Below are positions 1-8,492 of a DNA stretch of 64,000 bases, piece by piece (the stretch's first letter is position 1; the number at the start of each line of letters is the position of its first letter). Origin of the DNA: Candidatus Binatia bacterium (GTDB lineage Bacteria > Desulfobacterota > Binatia > UBA12015); contig JAQWRY010000028.1 in the NCBI GenBank assembly GCA_029243485.1, positions 1 to 64,000 of the forward strand. Reading direction: 5' to 3'. Position numbers and translations under genes: made by a program. The notes below the pieces were generated by a model. It was not told where the DNA came from. It ran no database searches and saw only the letters and a list, made by a program, of their open reading frames with translations.

Positions 1-1651
1 CGTGCTGGCCTCCGGTGACGACCAGGCCGCGTATCGTCGCGGCGGCGCAGGTCGTGAGTTCGACGCCCCGGGTACCCGGGGCGGTGACCGTCACGTCCTG
101 GAGGAGAAGGGTGCCCGAGGTGGAGGCCTTCACGCCGACCTCGGTCGGCGTGTCGATGAGGACGTCCTGGATCGTGGTGTCGCTCGCGCCCGTGATCTCG
201 ATTCCGTGTTTGGCGCCGTTGGTGGCGCCATCGATGGTGAATCCGTCGATCGTCGTGCCGCTGTGGGAGATGGTGATGCCGATGTCGTCGAAGGGGATTT
301 CGAGGATGGCGCCCGCGGTGGTGAGGATCGTCGTGTCGTCGACGGTGGTCGCGATGGACTCCGCATACGTGCCGGCTGCGACGACGATGGTCTCGTCGTC
401 TAGGAGACCGGACGCCAGGGCGTGGCTGATGGTCGCCCACGGCGTATTGGGATCCTGCGCAGCGATGCGGTCATTCGCGTCGCTGCCCGTTGCGCCGTTT
501 ACGTAGTACGTAGCCGGGCCGGTGGGGACCGCGGGCGGGCCGGCGCCGGCGCTGGCTCCTTCGTGGAAGCCCATGTCCGCGGTGCCTGAGTCGGGCGCCA
601 GGTCCTGACGCGTCGAGCCGTCGATGTCGCGTTCGGCCACGAGGCCGGAGCCCGCATCGACAGCTGGGCTCGACGGGTCGAGGGCAAAGACGTCGTCGGC
701 GTAGTTCGCGATCCCTCCGCGGGTGCCGTCGGATCCGTTCGGGTCGACGTACATTGGTGAGATCGCGAGCATGCCCCCACCGAGCGCGTAGGACGACGGC
801 GAGAGCCGCGTCGTGTTGCCGAACAGCAGGATGTTCTGAACGTTCGCGCCGGCCGTGTCGAAGAAAAGGCCGATGCCGAGGTTGTGGGTGATGATGCTGT
901 CGTAGACGTAGGCGGTCGCGTTGCGGAGCCGCACGCCCCCACCGCTTGCTAGTCCGTTGTACGCCACCGTGTTGAACGCGATCACGTTTCCGGTCGACGT
1001 GGGGGGCAGGGGAGTGTCGGTGTTCTCGATGTCGATGCCCCACTCGCCGTTCTCGTACGCGAGGTTGTTCCGAACGTAGGCGAGGCTGGACTTTTTGAGC
1101 AGGATGCCGCGGCCGCCGGCCGAGATGGCGCGGGAGTTCTCGATCGTGACTCCGGCGGTGGTCTCGATGTGGAACCCGTTCGACGTTGCGCCGACACTCG
1201 TGGAGCCGCGAATGACCAGGCCGTCGGCCGTCGCAGCACGGATGCCGTGCGTGCCACCCTCGATCGTGATGCCTTCGATGAGGATGTCGGCGTGCGAGAT
1301 GTCGATACCGGGGCTGCCGCCGCCGGCGGTGATCGTCACGGGCCCGCCCAGTGCCCGGAGCTCGACGTTCGCAAATGCGGAAGCCGGGTTCTCGCTGTAC
1401 GTGCCCGACTGAACGCGGATCGTGTGCCGGCCTCCCGTGGTGTCCACGGTGCTCAGGGCGTGGGAGATCGTTGCCCACGGAGTCGTTTGTGTTTGCGCCT
1501 CTAGAGCTGACCGCGCGTCGTCTCCCGTGCCGCCATCCACGTAGAACTCCAACGCGGATGCGCTACTCGCCACCGAGATCAGGGCGGCGGTGAAGGAGAC
1601 GATGAGCGCGACCGTTGCCGGCCGCGCCCAAGGCTTTATGCCCTGAATCAT
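1..1651 (-). CDS. Secreted right-handed parallel beta-helix protein (3' end outside window)
   Basis: The reading frame opens at an ATG at 1651 and stays open to the left edge, about 550 codons, so the C-terminus is not visible. The first 33 residues form a signal peptide ending in a run of small residues before LEFYVDGG. Two modules of similar layout follow: each begins with an aromatic YV(D/N)G strand and a PWATISHAL segment, then many short strands with ITI, IEG and VQN-type turns, as in DUF1565/pectate-lyase-like beta-helices. The second module begins near residue 373. This indicates an exported or surface solenoid, perhaps polysaccharide-binding or -cleaving; no catalytic residues could be assigned. 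The C-terminus would show whether it carries a sorting tail for the exosortase encoded at 17.9 kb. Confidence 0.8.
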   Translation of the reverse strand, partial: MIQGIKPWARPATVALIVSFTAALISVASSASALEFYVDGGTGDDARSALEAQTQTTPWATISHALSTVDTTGGRHTIRVQSGTYSENPASAFANVELRALGGPVTITAGGGSPGIDISHADILIEGITIEGGTHGIRAATADGLVIRGSTSVGATSNGFHIETTAGVTIENSRAISAGGRGILLKKSSLAYVRNNLAYENGEWGIDIENTDTPLPPTSTGNVIAFNTVAYNGLASGGGVRLRNATAYVYDSIITHNLGIGLFFDTAGANVQNILLFGNTTRLSPSSYALGGGMLAISPMYVDPNGSDGTRGGIANYADDVFALDPSSPAVDAGSGLVAERDIDGSTRQDLAPDSGTADMGFHEGASAGAGPPAVPTGPATYYVNGATGSDANDRIAAQDPNTPWATISHALASGLLDDETIVVAAGTYAESIATTVDDTTILTTAGAILEIPFDDIGITISHSGTTIDGFTIDGATNGAKHGIEITGASDTTIQDVLIDTPTEVGVKASTSGTLLLQDVTVTAPGTRGVELTTCAAATIRGLVVTGGQH

Positions 1652-2047
1652 AAGGATAGAAAGTTCGTTTTTTTGGGGGTGTAATGTCGGGGGGTGTAAC
1701 GTGTCGCGACGCAGTGCGTACCTTGGCCTGCGGTGTCGCGTAGCCCTGCGGAGTCCGCGGAGGTGGCGGCGCCTGGGAATCATCGCCGTCCACCTCCTGG
1801 AATCCATTTCTCGCCTGGCTGTCTCGTCAGTCGTTCCGCCCACGGTGCGACTGACTCGAGTGCGATACCGTGCCGTACCCTGATCCACGGATATCGCTGC
1901 CATTGGCGAACCTCACATCTGAGTTCCCACTCCCCTTTTTATCCGTGTGCCGCTACCGGACGGCACCTCGCGAAAGCGTCAGTTGGCTCTCGAGCGAGAC
2001 TTCGGATTGCACCCGGGTCGCGGGCTCTCCTATGTGGGTTCGGCTAG
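1652..2047. other. Intergenic region without a credible gene
   Basis: No frame here shows a plausible protein; the ORFs present are arginine/serine-rich and lack a ribosome site. The left end is the promoter-proximal region of the beta-helix gene. It contains a T-run and two copies of GGGGGTGTAA at 1675-1684 and 1690-1699, which read TTACACCCCC on the strand of that gene. Nothing else is recognisable. Confidence 0.5.
1675..1699 (-). repeat. Direct repeat TTACACCCCC x2 upstream of the beta-helix gene
   Basis: Two identical 10-base copies are spaced 15 bases start to start, 24-48 bases upstream of the start codon of the beta-helix gene. Their position would suit an activator or repressor site, but no regulator can be named and no clear -10/-35 pair was found. 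The assignment is tentative. Confidence 0.3.
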
Positions 2048-2377
2048 TCAGCCTGGACGGATGAGGGGGTCCGGGGGCGGATTGCGCAGACCCAGCAGCC
2101 CTTCGGGTTGCCGGAATCCCCGGGGAGCTCCGATGTGGAGCCGAGGTGAGGCAGAAATCGTCGTGTAGGGGGTGAACGTCTTGCCCGTGAGCGCGGAGTC
2201 CACGAACGGGGGAGACTCGCTGACGTTCCCGGTGTAGGGCACGTTCAGCTCCGCGAAGCCTGGGTTTTCCGCCGCCGTCCGAGCGCTGTGCTCAGGCATC
2301 GGCTGGACGAAAGCGAAGCACACCATCGCCATGATGGTGGCAACCGTCGCCCAGGCTCTTACGAAGGATCGACTCAT
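2048..2377 (-). CDS. Small secreted protein of unknown function
   Basis: A 109-residue frame starts at the ATG at 2377; an earlier in-frame start at 2410 would put extra residues before the signal sequence. Residues 1-24 look like a signal peptide: SFVR followed by a hydrophobic stretch ending near AFVQP. The mature part is rich in Pro, Thr and Ser and resembles no family I know. It is transcribed away from the secreted protein at 2638 and towards the beta-helix gene. It could be a spurious frame, since G+C-rich DNA makes such ORFs common, but the signal-like start and ordinary amino-acid mix favour a gene. Confidence 0.4.
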   Translation of the reverse strand: MSRSFVRAWATVATIMAMVCFAFVQPMPEHSARTAAENPGFAELNVPYTGNVSESPPFVDSALTGKTFTPYTTISASPRLHIGAPRGFRQPEGLLGLRNPPPDPLIRPG

Positions 2378-2637
2378 CCCAGGCCGTGCAATGTGCAAGT
2401 GCAGAGCCACCGAGAGTAGACAAACAGGGGGTTTTTCGGCGGGGACGTCGTGCGCCCGCGCAAGATCGGGCGACTATGCCGGGAAACGATCGTTCGGTGG
2501 GGATTGGGCCAGTTGCCCGTTCCTACAGCTCCCAGTGGCCGACACCATGGGTCGCCGCGTCTGTTTCCAGGCCCAGGGCTGGCGAATATCCGAGTACCGA
2601 TGGCCGGTGGGCCGCGCGTGTTCTATGAGGGACGACA

Positions 2638-3543
2638 ATGAGACCGACACCCCGGATCCGAACGATTCTTCTCACGGCAGCGGTGAGCCTCCTGTTGGCC
2701 GCCCCGACTACGGCCCCAGCCGGCGTGTTCGAGGCCTTCGGTCCGAACTCGGATTTCCCAGACAGCAATCTCGTCATGCCGTTTGTGGCGAAGGACTCGC
2801 GCGTCGGCTTTTTTTCGATTTCCAACCTGGGTGCCGGCGATCCAGAGGGCGCCCCGGTCCCGGTCGACTGGCGGTTCTACGACGAGAGTGGCGAACTCTT
2901 GATCTCCGTCGAGCGCCACATCCTGGGTGAGGGCGGCACCGACATCGTCGACGTCACGCAGGTGCGCAGCAAGGCGGCGGACGGCAGTCAGGGGCCGTCG
3001 ACGAACCTGTCGGGCCGAAACGGTTTCGTCGTCGTTTCCAACGAAAACGGTGAGCCCGACCTCGTCGGCAACTACACGATCGCCAACACCTCTGCGAACT
3101 CGGGTTTCGGTGGCAACGCTGCCGGGCTCGGCTTCGTCGGCCTGCTCGCTCCGAACACCTTCTTGTTCGGCACGAGCTTCGCGCCGAGCAGCCTCGGCGA
3201 CAATCTCTTGATGATTCTTGGTATCGACGACTTCGATCCGGTGCCGACGTCGCTTACGGAAGGCGCGATCCCACCTGCGGGCCAGGTCATATTCACGGTC
3301 GAGGTATCGCTGTATTCCAATGACGCGCCGTCGGGACTCCTTGCGAGGGTCGAGGTCCCGGTTCAGGGGACGGCCGTGTTTATGAGCTTGCAGGAATTGT
3401 TCCCCGGCTTCGATCTGAACACGTCGGTTTCTATCGTCACCATTCCGCTCACCGAAGGCGTCTCGATCATCGGGTTCTACGGCCAGGCCGTCGGCCAGTT
3501 CGGCGCCGGGCAATCCCTGCGGACGGACCTGCCGTTCAAGTGA
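2638..3543 (+). CDS. Secreted protein of unknown function
   Basis: This 301-residue protein has a clear signal peptide: RTPRIR-type basic start, a hydrophobic core [13 protein letters not shown], and a likely cut after PAG. The mature chain is acidic and beta-rich, with many GxN and small-residue turns, as in extracellular beta-sandwich proteins. I do not recognise a family. A GAGGGA ribosome site precedes the ATG. The last four bases overlap the GTG start of thiD, so the two may share a transcript, although no functional link is obvious. The C-terminus ends LRTDLPFK and has no hydrophobic sorting tail, so it is not an exosortase substrate. Confidence 0.7.
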   Translation: MRPTPRIRTILLTAAVSLLLAAPTTAPAGVFEAFGPNSDFPDSNLVMPFVAKDSRVGFFSISNLGAGDPEGAPVPVDWRFYDESGELLISVERHILGEGGTDIVDVTQVRSKAADGSQGPSTNLSGRNGFVVVSNENGEPDLVGNYTIANTSANSGFGGNAAGLGFVGLLAPNTFLFGTSFAPSSLGDNLLMILGIDDFDPVPTSLTEGAIPPAGQVIFTVEVSLYSNDAPSGLLARVEVPVQGTAVFMSLQELFPGFDLNTSVSIVTIPLTEGVSIIGFYGQAVGQFGAGQSLRTDLPFK

Positions 3544-4334
3544 GCAGCGCCGCGTTTCCTCCGGTCGCGCTGACCGTTGCCGGGTCGGACTCCGGGGGAG
3601 GGGCGGGCCTCCAGGCCGATCTGAAGACGTGGGAGGCTCTCGGCGTCTTCGGTACGAGTGTCGTGACCTCCGTCACGGCGCAGAACACGCGCGAGGTTCG
3701 CGTCGTCGACGCGGTCGCCGAGGACCTGGTTCGAGCGCAGCTCGATGCGGTCTTCGACGATCTCCCGGTCGCTGTCGTGAAGACCGGGCTTCTCCCGACC
3801 GCCTCCATGGTGCGCGTGGTCACCGAGGGGCTCCGTGCCCATGGAGCCCCGTTGCTCGTCGTGGATCCCGTGCTCGTGGCCACCAGCGGTGACGAACTCG
3901 CCGGCGCCGATGTGGGGGGTGCGGTCCTCGAGTCCCTGGCTGCGATTGCGACCCTTCTCACCCCGAACCTACGCGAAGCCGAGGTGCTCTCGGGCCGGTC
4001 GGTCGCGGGCCTTTCGGAGATGAGGGACGCGGCGCGCGCGCTCTCCGACCGCTGCGGCGCCGCCGTGCTCATCAAGGGAGGCCACCTCTGGGGCGCGGCC
4101 GTCGACGTGCTCCTCGACGAGGCCGGATTCGAGGAATTCGCAGCGGAGCGGATCCCGGGTGGGCCGGTGCATGGTACCGGCTGTACGCTCTCTGCCGCGA
4201 TCGCGGCGGGCCTTGCGGCGGGGAAGCCGCTCCGGGAGTCGGTCGGTGTTGCAAAGCGTTACGTGCACTCAGCGCTTCGCGGCGCGTTCACCCTGGGCGC
4301 CGGCGCGCGGGTCCTCGCACACCGTTCGCGGTGA
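3540..4334 (+). CDS. thiD: Hydroxymethylpyrimidine/phosphomethylpyrimidine kinase
   Basis: A 264-residue ribokinase-fold enzyme that phosphorylates hydroxymethylpyrimidine and then its phosphate in cytoplasmic thiamine synthesis. Diagnostic features are the N-terminal [18 protein letters not shown] segment (about residues 13-30), the central [11 protein letters not shown] loop, TPNLREAE, and the anion hole and catalytic Asp region around [17 protein letters not shown] near residue 207. The length is normal for ThiD. The GTG start overlaps the stop of the upstream secreted-protein gene (GTGA), so translational coupling is likely. No other thiamine gene and no TPP riboswitch is nearby. The gene converges on aroC. 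Confidence 0.93.
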   Translation: MSSAAFPPVALTVAGSDSGGGAGLQADLKTWEALGVFGTSVVTSVTAQNTREVRVVDAVAEDLVRAQLDAVFDDLPVAVVKTGLLPTASMVRVVTEGLRAHGAPLLVVDPVLVATSGDELAGADVGGAVLESLAAIATLLTPNLREAEVLSGRSVAGLSEMRDAARALSDRCGAAVLIKGGHLWGAAVDVLLDEAGFEEFAAERIPGGPVHGTGCTLSAAIAAGLAAGKPLRESVGVAKRYVHSALRGAFTLGAGARVLAHRSR

Positions 4335-4378
4335 GCCGCGGAGTGGCAAGGCATGAACCCTATGTCGACGGTGGTGCG

Positions 4379-5461
4379 CTAGAGGCCGGACTGCGCGCGT
4401 TGTCGCAGGAAGTGGTCGCAGAGAACCAGCGCGACCATCGACTCGACCATCGGGACCGCCCGGGGGAGCACACACGGGTCGTGTCGCCCCTCGGCTTCGA
4501 GCTGAACGCTCTCGCCTTTTGTATTGACGGTCTCCTGCGCCTTGTGAATCGTCGCGGTGGGCTTGAACGCGGCGCGAAGAAAGATGGTCTCGCCGTTGGA
4601 GATGCCGCCCTGCACGCCGCCGGAGTGGTTCGTCCGCGTACGTACCTTGCCGCCGTCGGTGTAGAACGGATCGTTGTGTTCGATGCCGCTCAGCTTGGTG
4701 CCTGCGAATCCGGATCCGATCTCGAAGCCCTTACACGCCGGGAGCGAGAGAAGCGCCGCAGCGAGATCGGCTTCGAGCTTGTCGAACACCGGCTCCCCGA
4801 GTCCGGCCGGCATTCCGCGGGCCACGCAGGTGACGACTCCCCCGAGTGAATCCCCGTCGCGGCGTGCCGCGTCGATGCGCTCGATCATCTCCTCGGAGGC
4901 CTTGGCGTCGGGGCATCGCGTGATGTGCGCGTCGACCTGCTCGCGTGTCACCGTTTCGCTGTCGACCGAGGCTTCGATCTCGTGCACGCGACTTACCCAC
5001 GCGACAATCTCCCCGGCGCCCGCCTGCGCGAGGACCTGGCGCGCGATCGCGCCGCCGGCGACGCGGCCGATGGTTTCGCGGGCGCTCGCCCGACCTCCGC
5101 CCTGCCAGTTCCGGATGCCGTACTTGGCCTCGTAGGTGTAGTCGGCGTGCGAGGGGCGGTAGACGTCGCGCATGTGCTCGTAGGCTGACGGCCGTGGGTC
5201 CTTGTTGCGCACCAGCATCGCGATCGGCGTGCCGAGGGTTTGGCCCTCGAAGACACCCGAGAGGATCTCGGCCTGGTCGGCTTCCTTGCGTGGCGTCGTG
5301 AGCTTGCTCTGGCCCGGGCGACGTCGATCGAGTTCCGCCTGGATCGCGCCGGCGTCGAGCGCCAGGCGGGGCGGGCACCCGTCGACGACCACACCGACCC
5401 CGCCGCCATGGGATTCCCCAAACGTGGTGATGCGGAAAAGCTCTCCGAACGACGAACTCAC
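4379..5461 (-). CDS. aroC: Chorismate synthase
   Basis: A 360-residue enzyme that converts EPSP to chorismate with reduced FMN, the last step of the shikimate pathway. Family signatures are present in order: FGESHG near residue 14, a [16 protein letters not shown] stretch near residue 47, [14 protein letters not shown] near 102, RASARET near 124, and [12 protein letters not shown] in the C-terminal third. All the arginines and histidines of the substrate/FMN pocket that I can place are kept. The length is normal. It is convergent with thiD and divergent from the M16 peptidase gene, with about 100 bases between them. No other aro gene is in the window. Confidence 0.96.
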   Translation of the reverse strand: MSSSFGELFRITTFGESHGGGVGVVVDGCPPRLALDAGAIQAELDRRRPGQSKLTTPRKEADQAEILSGVFEGQTLGTPIAMLVRNKDPRPSAYEHMRDVYRPSHADYTYEAKYGIRNWQGGGRASARETIGRVAGGAIARQVLAQAGAGEIVAWVSRVHEIEASVDSETVTREQVDAHITRCPDAKASEEMIERIDAARRDGDSLGGVVTCVARGMPAGLGEPVFDKLEADLAAALLSLPACKGFEIGSGFAGTKLSGIEHNDPFYTDGGKVRTRTNHSGGVQGGISNGETIFLRAAFKPTATIHKAQETVNTKGESVQLEAEGRHDPCVLPRAVPMVESMVALVLCDHFLRQRAQSGL

Positions 5462-5564
5462 CCCATCATTCTATCCGTCCAGGGCCGGGGTCGCACGTTC
5501 GGGAGGATGGGAGGCTTCCGGCGAGCCCTTGCGCCGTGGCCCCGTAACGGCTTCGTCCAGGCAG

Positions 5565-6776
5565 ATGTCGGCCAGCGCTACCGTTCGTCGCTTTCGCTAT
5601 CGCGGCCTTCGCGTCGTCTACGAGTCCTTCCCTGGGCCCATCACAGCCATCGTGTTGAGCATTCGCGGCGGGGCTCGCTTCGACGGTGCCCGTCCGGGGC
5701 TGGCCCACATGGCCGAGCATATGCTCTTCCAGGGGACGGAGAGCTTCGACCAGCGTGAGCTCAATCGCCTGGCGGCCGAGTGTGGCGGAAATCACAACGC
5801 CGAGACCGGCTACGAGAGCATGGAGCTCACGTTCGAGGTGTTCAACGAAGACCTGGACCAGGCCCTCGGCTTGCTCGCCGAGCAGTTCTACCGGACACGT
5901 ATCGACCCCAAGCGCTTCGCGAAGGAGCGCCGCGTCGTCCTCGACGAGATTCGTAGCTACCACGACGACCCGCTCGACTTTCTGCACGAGCGCGGCTGGC
6001 GGGCCTTCTACGACGATCCCATCGGCCGTCCGATCTGCGGCACCGCGAGCTCTCTGCGGGCCATGCGCCCGGCGGACATCGCGAGCTTCCTACGACGCTT
6101 CTTCGTGAACACGAACGCGGTCCTCTGCGTCGTCGGCGGCTCCTCCGAAGACGACGTGCGTCGCTCGCTTCGGCGCCATGTCCTCGCGGACAGAACCGGG
6201 ATCGCTCGCGAAGGCGGCGGGGCTCGGGGGCGGAGAGCCGGCGCCATGCGCGTCGGTGGCGGGCCGCGGGGGCAGGGCTTCGTCACACGGTTCCTCGAGC
6301 TCGATCCGTCGGTCGAGAACCTGCTCGCGGTCGGGGTCGCCCTCGACCTCGTCGGGGCGGATGCGGACGGTGCGCTGTTCCAGGCGGTCCGGGAGGAGCA
6401 CGGCCTCGGGTATGAGGTCTCGGCGGATATCGAGTTCGGTATCGGATGGGGAGCCGCGGTTCTGTCGGCGAGCGTCCGGCCCGGGCAGACCGCCAGGCTC
6501 GCTCAGGTGATGGATAGGGTCCTCCAAGAATCGGTCGAGAAGGGCTTCGACCCGGCTGATCTGGCGCGGGCGCGCAAGAAGCGGCGCTACAACCACGTTT
6601 CGGCTGGTGAGCGCCGGCAGGATCGCGCCATGGCCCTCGCGGACGCCGTGGTCACGGGCTTTCCGCTGCCGGAGGAGGCCGAGCGGATCGTGGATCAGCT
6701 GGATGACGAGACCGTGATCCGCAGCTGGCGCCGGGCGGTGGCTGGCCGATCGCTCGTGGCCGTCCTTCCCGGCTGA
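5565..6776 (+). CDS. M16 family zinc peptidase (insulinase-like)
   Basis: A 403-residue protein with the inverted zinc motif HMAEH at residues 48-52 and a third metal ligand at about Glu128 in the ERRVVLDE segment, as in M16B processing-peptidase-like enzymes. A second, inactive M16 half follows (about 235-400), containing the usual FREEHGLGYEV-like segment. There is no signal peptide, so it is predicted cytoplasmic or periplasmic by an unusual route. I chose the ATG at 5565 because the family homology starts within ten residues; the open frame continues upstream but over the divergent aroC gene. Its substrate is unknown; relatives mature signal or cofactor peptides. Confidence 0.88.
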   Translation: MSASATVRRFRYRGLRVVYESFPGPITAIVLSIRGGARFDGARPGLAHMAEHMLFQGTESFDQRELNRLAAECGGNHNAETGYESMELTFEVFNEDLDQALGLLAEQFYRTRIDPKRFAKERRVVLDEIRSYHDDPLDFLHERGWRAFYDDPIGRPICGTASSLRAMRPADIASFLRRFFVNTNAVLCVVGGSSEDDVRRSLRRHVLADRTGIAREGGGARGRRAGAMRVGGGPRGQGFVTRFLELDPSVENLLAVGVALDLVGADADGALFQAVREEHGLGYEVSADIEFGIGWGAAVLSASVRPGQTARLAQVMDRVLQESVEKGFDPADLARARKKRRYNHVSAGERRQDRAMALADAVVTGFPLPEEAERIVDQLDDETVIRSWRRAVAGRSLVAVLPG

Positions 6777-7027
6777 ATCGCCCGAAGGGGGGCAATCGCC
6801 CGGCGGCCCTTGTGTGGCGCTCTGACCCGGGTACAACACCTGTGCCGCGGGATTCGTTGGGTGCGTCGCATCCGGGAGCCCCTCTGAGAGCGGAGCACCC
6901 GGGATTCGCCGGGGGCACGATCTGGAGGGCCCGGTTCGACGGGATCGCCAAGGGCGGGCCCAACTCGCATGGTCGTCTGGCTCCACCGCCAGGCGGGTAC
7001 TTTACTCCCGCGCGGGGAGAGTGGAAT

Positions 7028-8455
7028 TTGGAACAGGAACGCTTGCAGCTAGCCGTATTCATCGACTTCGACAACATTGAGATCGGCGTCAAAACGACGC
7101 TTAACAACGAACTGGATCTCGCTCTCGTACTCGACGCCTTGCGCGAACGAGGAGAGGTCGTCGCAAAGAGTGCCTACGGGGACTGGGGACGCGCCGGCAA
7201 CCACAGCCGCACGCTGACCGAACACGCGGTGCACATGGTGCAGCGCAACGTCACTCCGCGCGGCGACAAGAACGGCGGCGACATCAACTTGGTCGTCGAC
7301 GCTCTCGAGATGGCCTTTACCCGGCCGCACATCAACGCTTTCGCCATCGTCGGCGGCGACTCGGACTTCATGTCGCTCGTCGAAAAGCTGAAGCAGTTCG
7401 GCAAGCGCGTGTTGGTCGTCGGTGGGCGGTCGTTCACCAGCGGGATCCTTCAGCGGAACTGCCACGAGTTCATCGCGTACGAGAACCTGCTTTCGGGTGG
7501 CCGCGGCGGCGGCGGCGGCGGTCGCTCGCGGCGAAGCGGCAGCTCGGCATCTTCGAGCGGCCGTCTCTCGCTCAAGGACGGGTTCGACAAGGTCCAGCGT
7601 GGACTCAAGGTCCTGGCCGACCGGGGCGTGCAGCCGCAGCTAGGCCCCCTGAAGAGCACTCTGCTGCAGCTCGATCCGACCTTCAGCGAGCGCGACTACG
7701 GCACGTCTTCCTTCCGTGACTTCATCTCGAAGCTCGAAGGCAAGCACCAGCTGTCGATGACGCGGATCGATCAGGGCTACCTGGTCGAGCTGACCGGTGA
7801 GCCCATTGAGCCCGGTGAGAACGGGGCCGGGGCCGAAGAGAACGGTGCAGAGGGCGACGGTGACGAGGCCGAGGTCACGGCCGACGCCGCCGCGGCGAGC
7901 AAGTCGGCCGAAGAGGCCATGGATCTTCTGCGACAGGCCGTCGAAAAGCTCGGCGATCTGCGGCCGGGCAAGCCCACGTACGTTCGTCACATGGCGCAGG
8001 CGATGCGCGGCGTGGATCCGGACTTCGACGAAGAGCAGTACGGCTTCCGGACCCTCACTGAGCTCATGCACATGGGTGAGCGCGAGGGCATCGTCAAGAT
8101 GCAGCGTGATCGCCAGGGTGCCTGGCGGGTGACCGCGGGGGCGCCTTCCGACAGCTCCGGTGGGTCGACCGCAGGGGCCGCTACCGACGGACCCGAAGAC
8201 GCGGCGAGCGACGCTGACGTCGAGGATGCGGCTGCCGAGGCGGCCGCATCGCTCGGGGGCGATGAAGGCGACGCCGAGGCCAAGCCTGCCAAGAAGAAGT
8301 CGGCAGCCAAGAAGAAGAAGGCTCCGGCCAAGAAGAAGACGGCCGCGAAGAAGAAGACCGCGGCGAAGAAGAGCACGGCCAAGAAGAGCGCCGCCAAGAA
8401 GACGACGGCGAAGAAGGCCGCTAAAAAGGAAGAACCGGCCGCAGACGACGAGTAG
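7028..8455 (+). CDS. NYN-domain ribonuclease-like protein with two LOTUS/OST-HTH domains and a histone-like tail
   Basis: 475 residues starting at a TTG preceded by GGGGAGAG at good spacing. Upstream in-frame starts give a Pro/Gly-rich stretch without homology. Residues 6-155 are a NYN (LabA/DUF88, PIN-fold) domain with acidic FIDFDN at 11-16 and GGDSDF at 109-114, the expected metal-binding aspartates. A Gly/Ser linker leads to two LOTUS/OST-HTH domains, at about 180-255 and 298-372, each with the LDPTF/VDPDF core. The last 65 residues are a repeated KKxAAKK tail like histone H1 or AlgP. The likely role is RNA binding and cleavage, or RNA-directed regulation, in the cytoplasm. The domain calls are strong; nuclease activity is inferred. 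Confidence 0.87.
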   Translation: MEQERLQLAVFIDFDNIEIGVKTTLNNELDLALVLDALRERGEVVAKSAYGDWGRAGNHSRTLTEHAVHMVQRNVTPRGDKNGGDINLVVDALEMAFTRPHINAFAIVGGDSDFMSLVEKLKQFGKRVLVVGGRSFTSGILQRNCHEFIAYENLLSGGRGGGGGGRSRRSGSSASSSGRLSLKDGFDKVQRGLKVLADRGVQPQLGPLKSTLLQLDPTFSERDYGTSSFRDFISKLEGKHQLSMTRIDQGYLVELTGEPIEPGENGAGAEENGAEGDGDEAEVTADAAAASKSAEEAMDLLRQAVEKLGDLRPGKPTYVRHMAQAMRGVDPDFDEEQYGFRTLTELMHMGEREGIVKMQRDRQGAWRVTAGAPSDSSGGSTAGAATDGPEDAASDADVEDAAAEAAASLGGDEGDAEAKPAKKKSAAKKKKAPAKKKTAAKKKTAAKKSTAKKSAAKKTTAKKAAKKEEPAADDE

Positions 8456-8462
8456 GGCAGAC

Positions 8463-8492
8463 GAGTCGGGTGGCCCGCGGGTCGCCCGACTC
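8463..8492. terminator. Hairpin between two convergent genes
   Basis: GAGTCGGG at 8463-8470 pairs perfectly with CCCGACTC at 8485-8492, with further GC pairing inside. It sits exactly between the stop of the NYN-LOTUS gene and the stop of the helicase gene, and even includes part of the latter's stop codon. No T-tract follows on either strand, so this is a candidate bidirectional terminator or RNA-stabilising hairpin rather than a textbook intrinsic terminator. Confidence 0.42.

Noticed and set aside
2638-3543. Secreted protein as a possible exosortase substrate
   Set aside because: The C-terminus has neither a hydrophobic helix nor a basic end.
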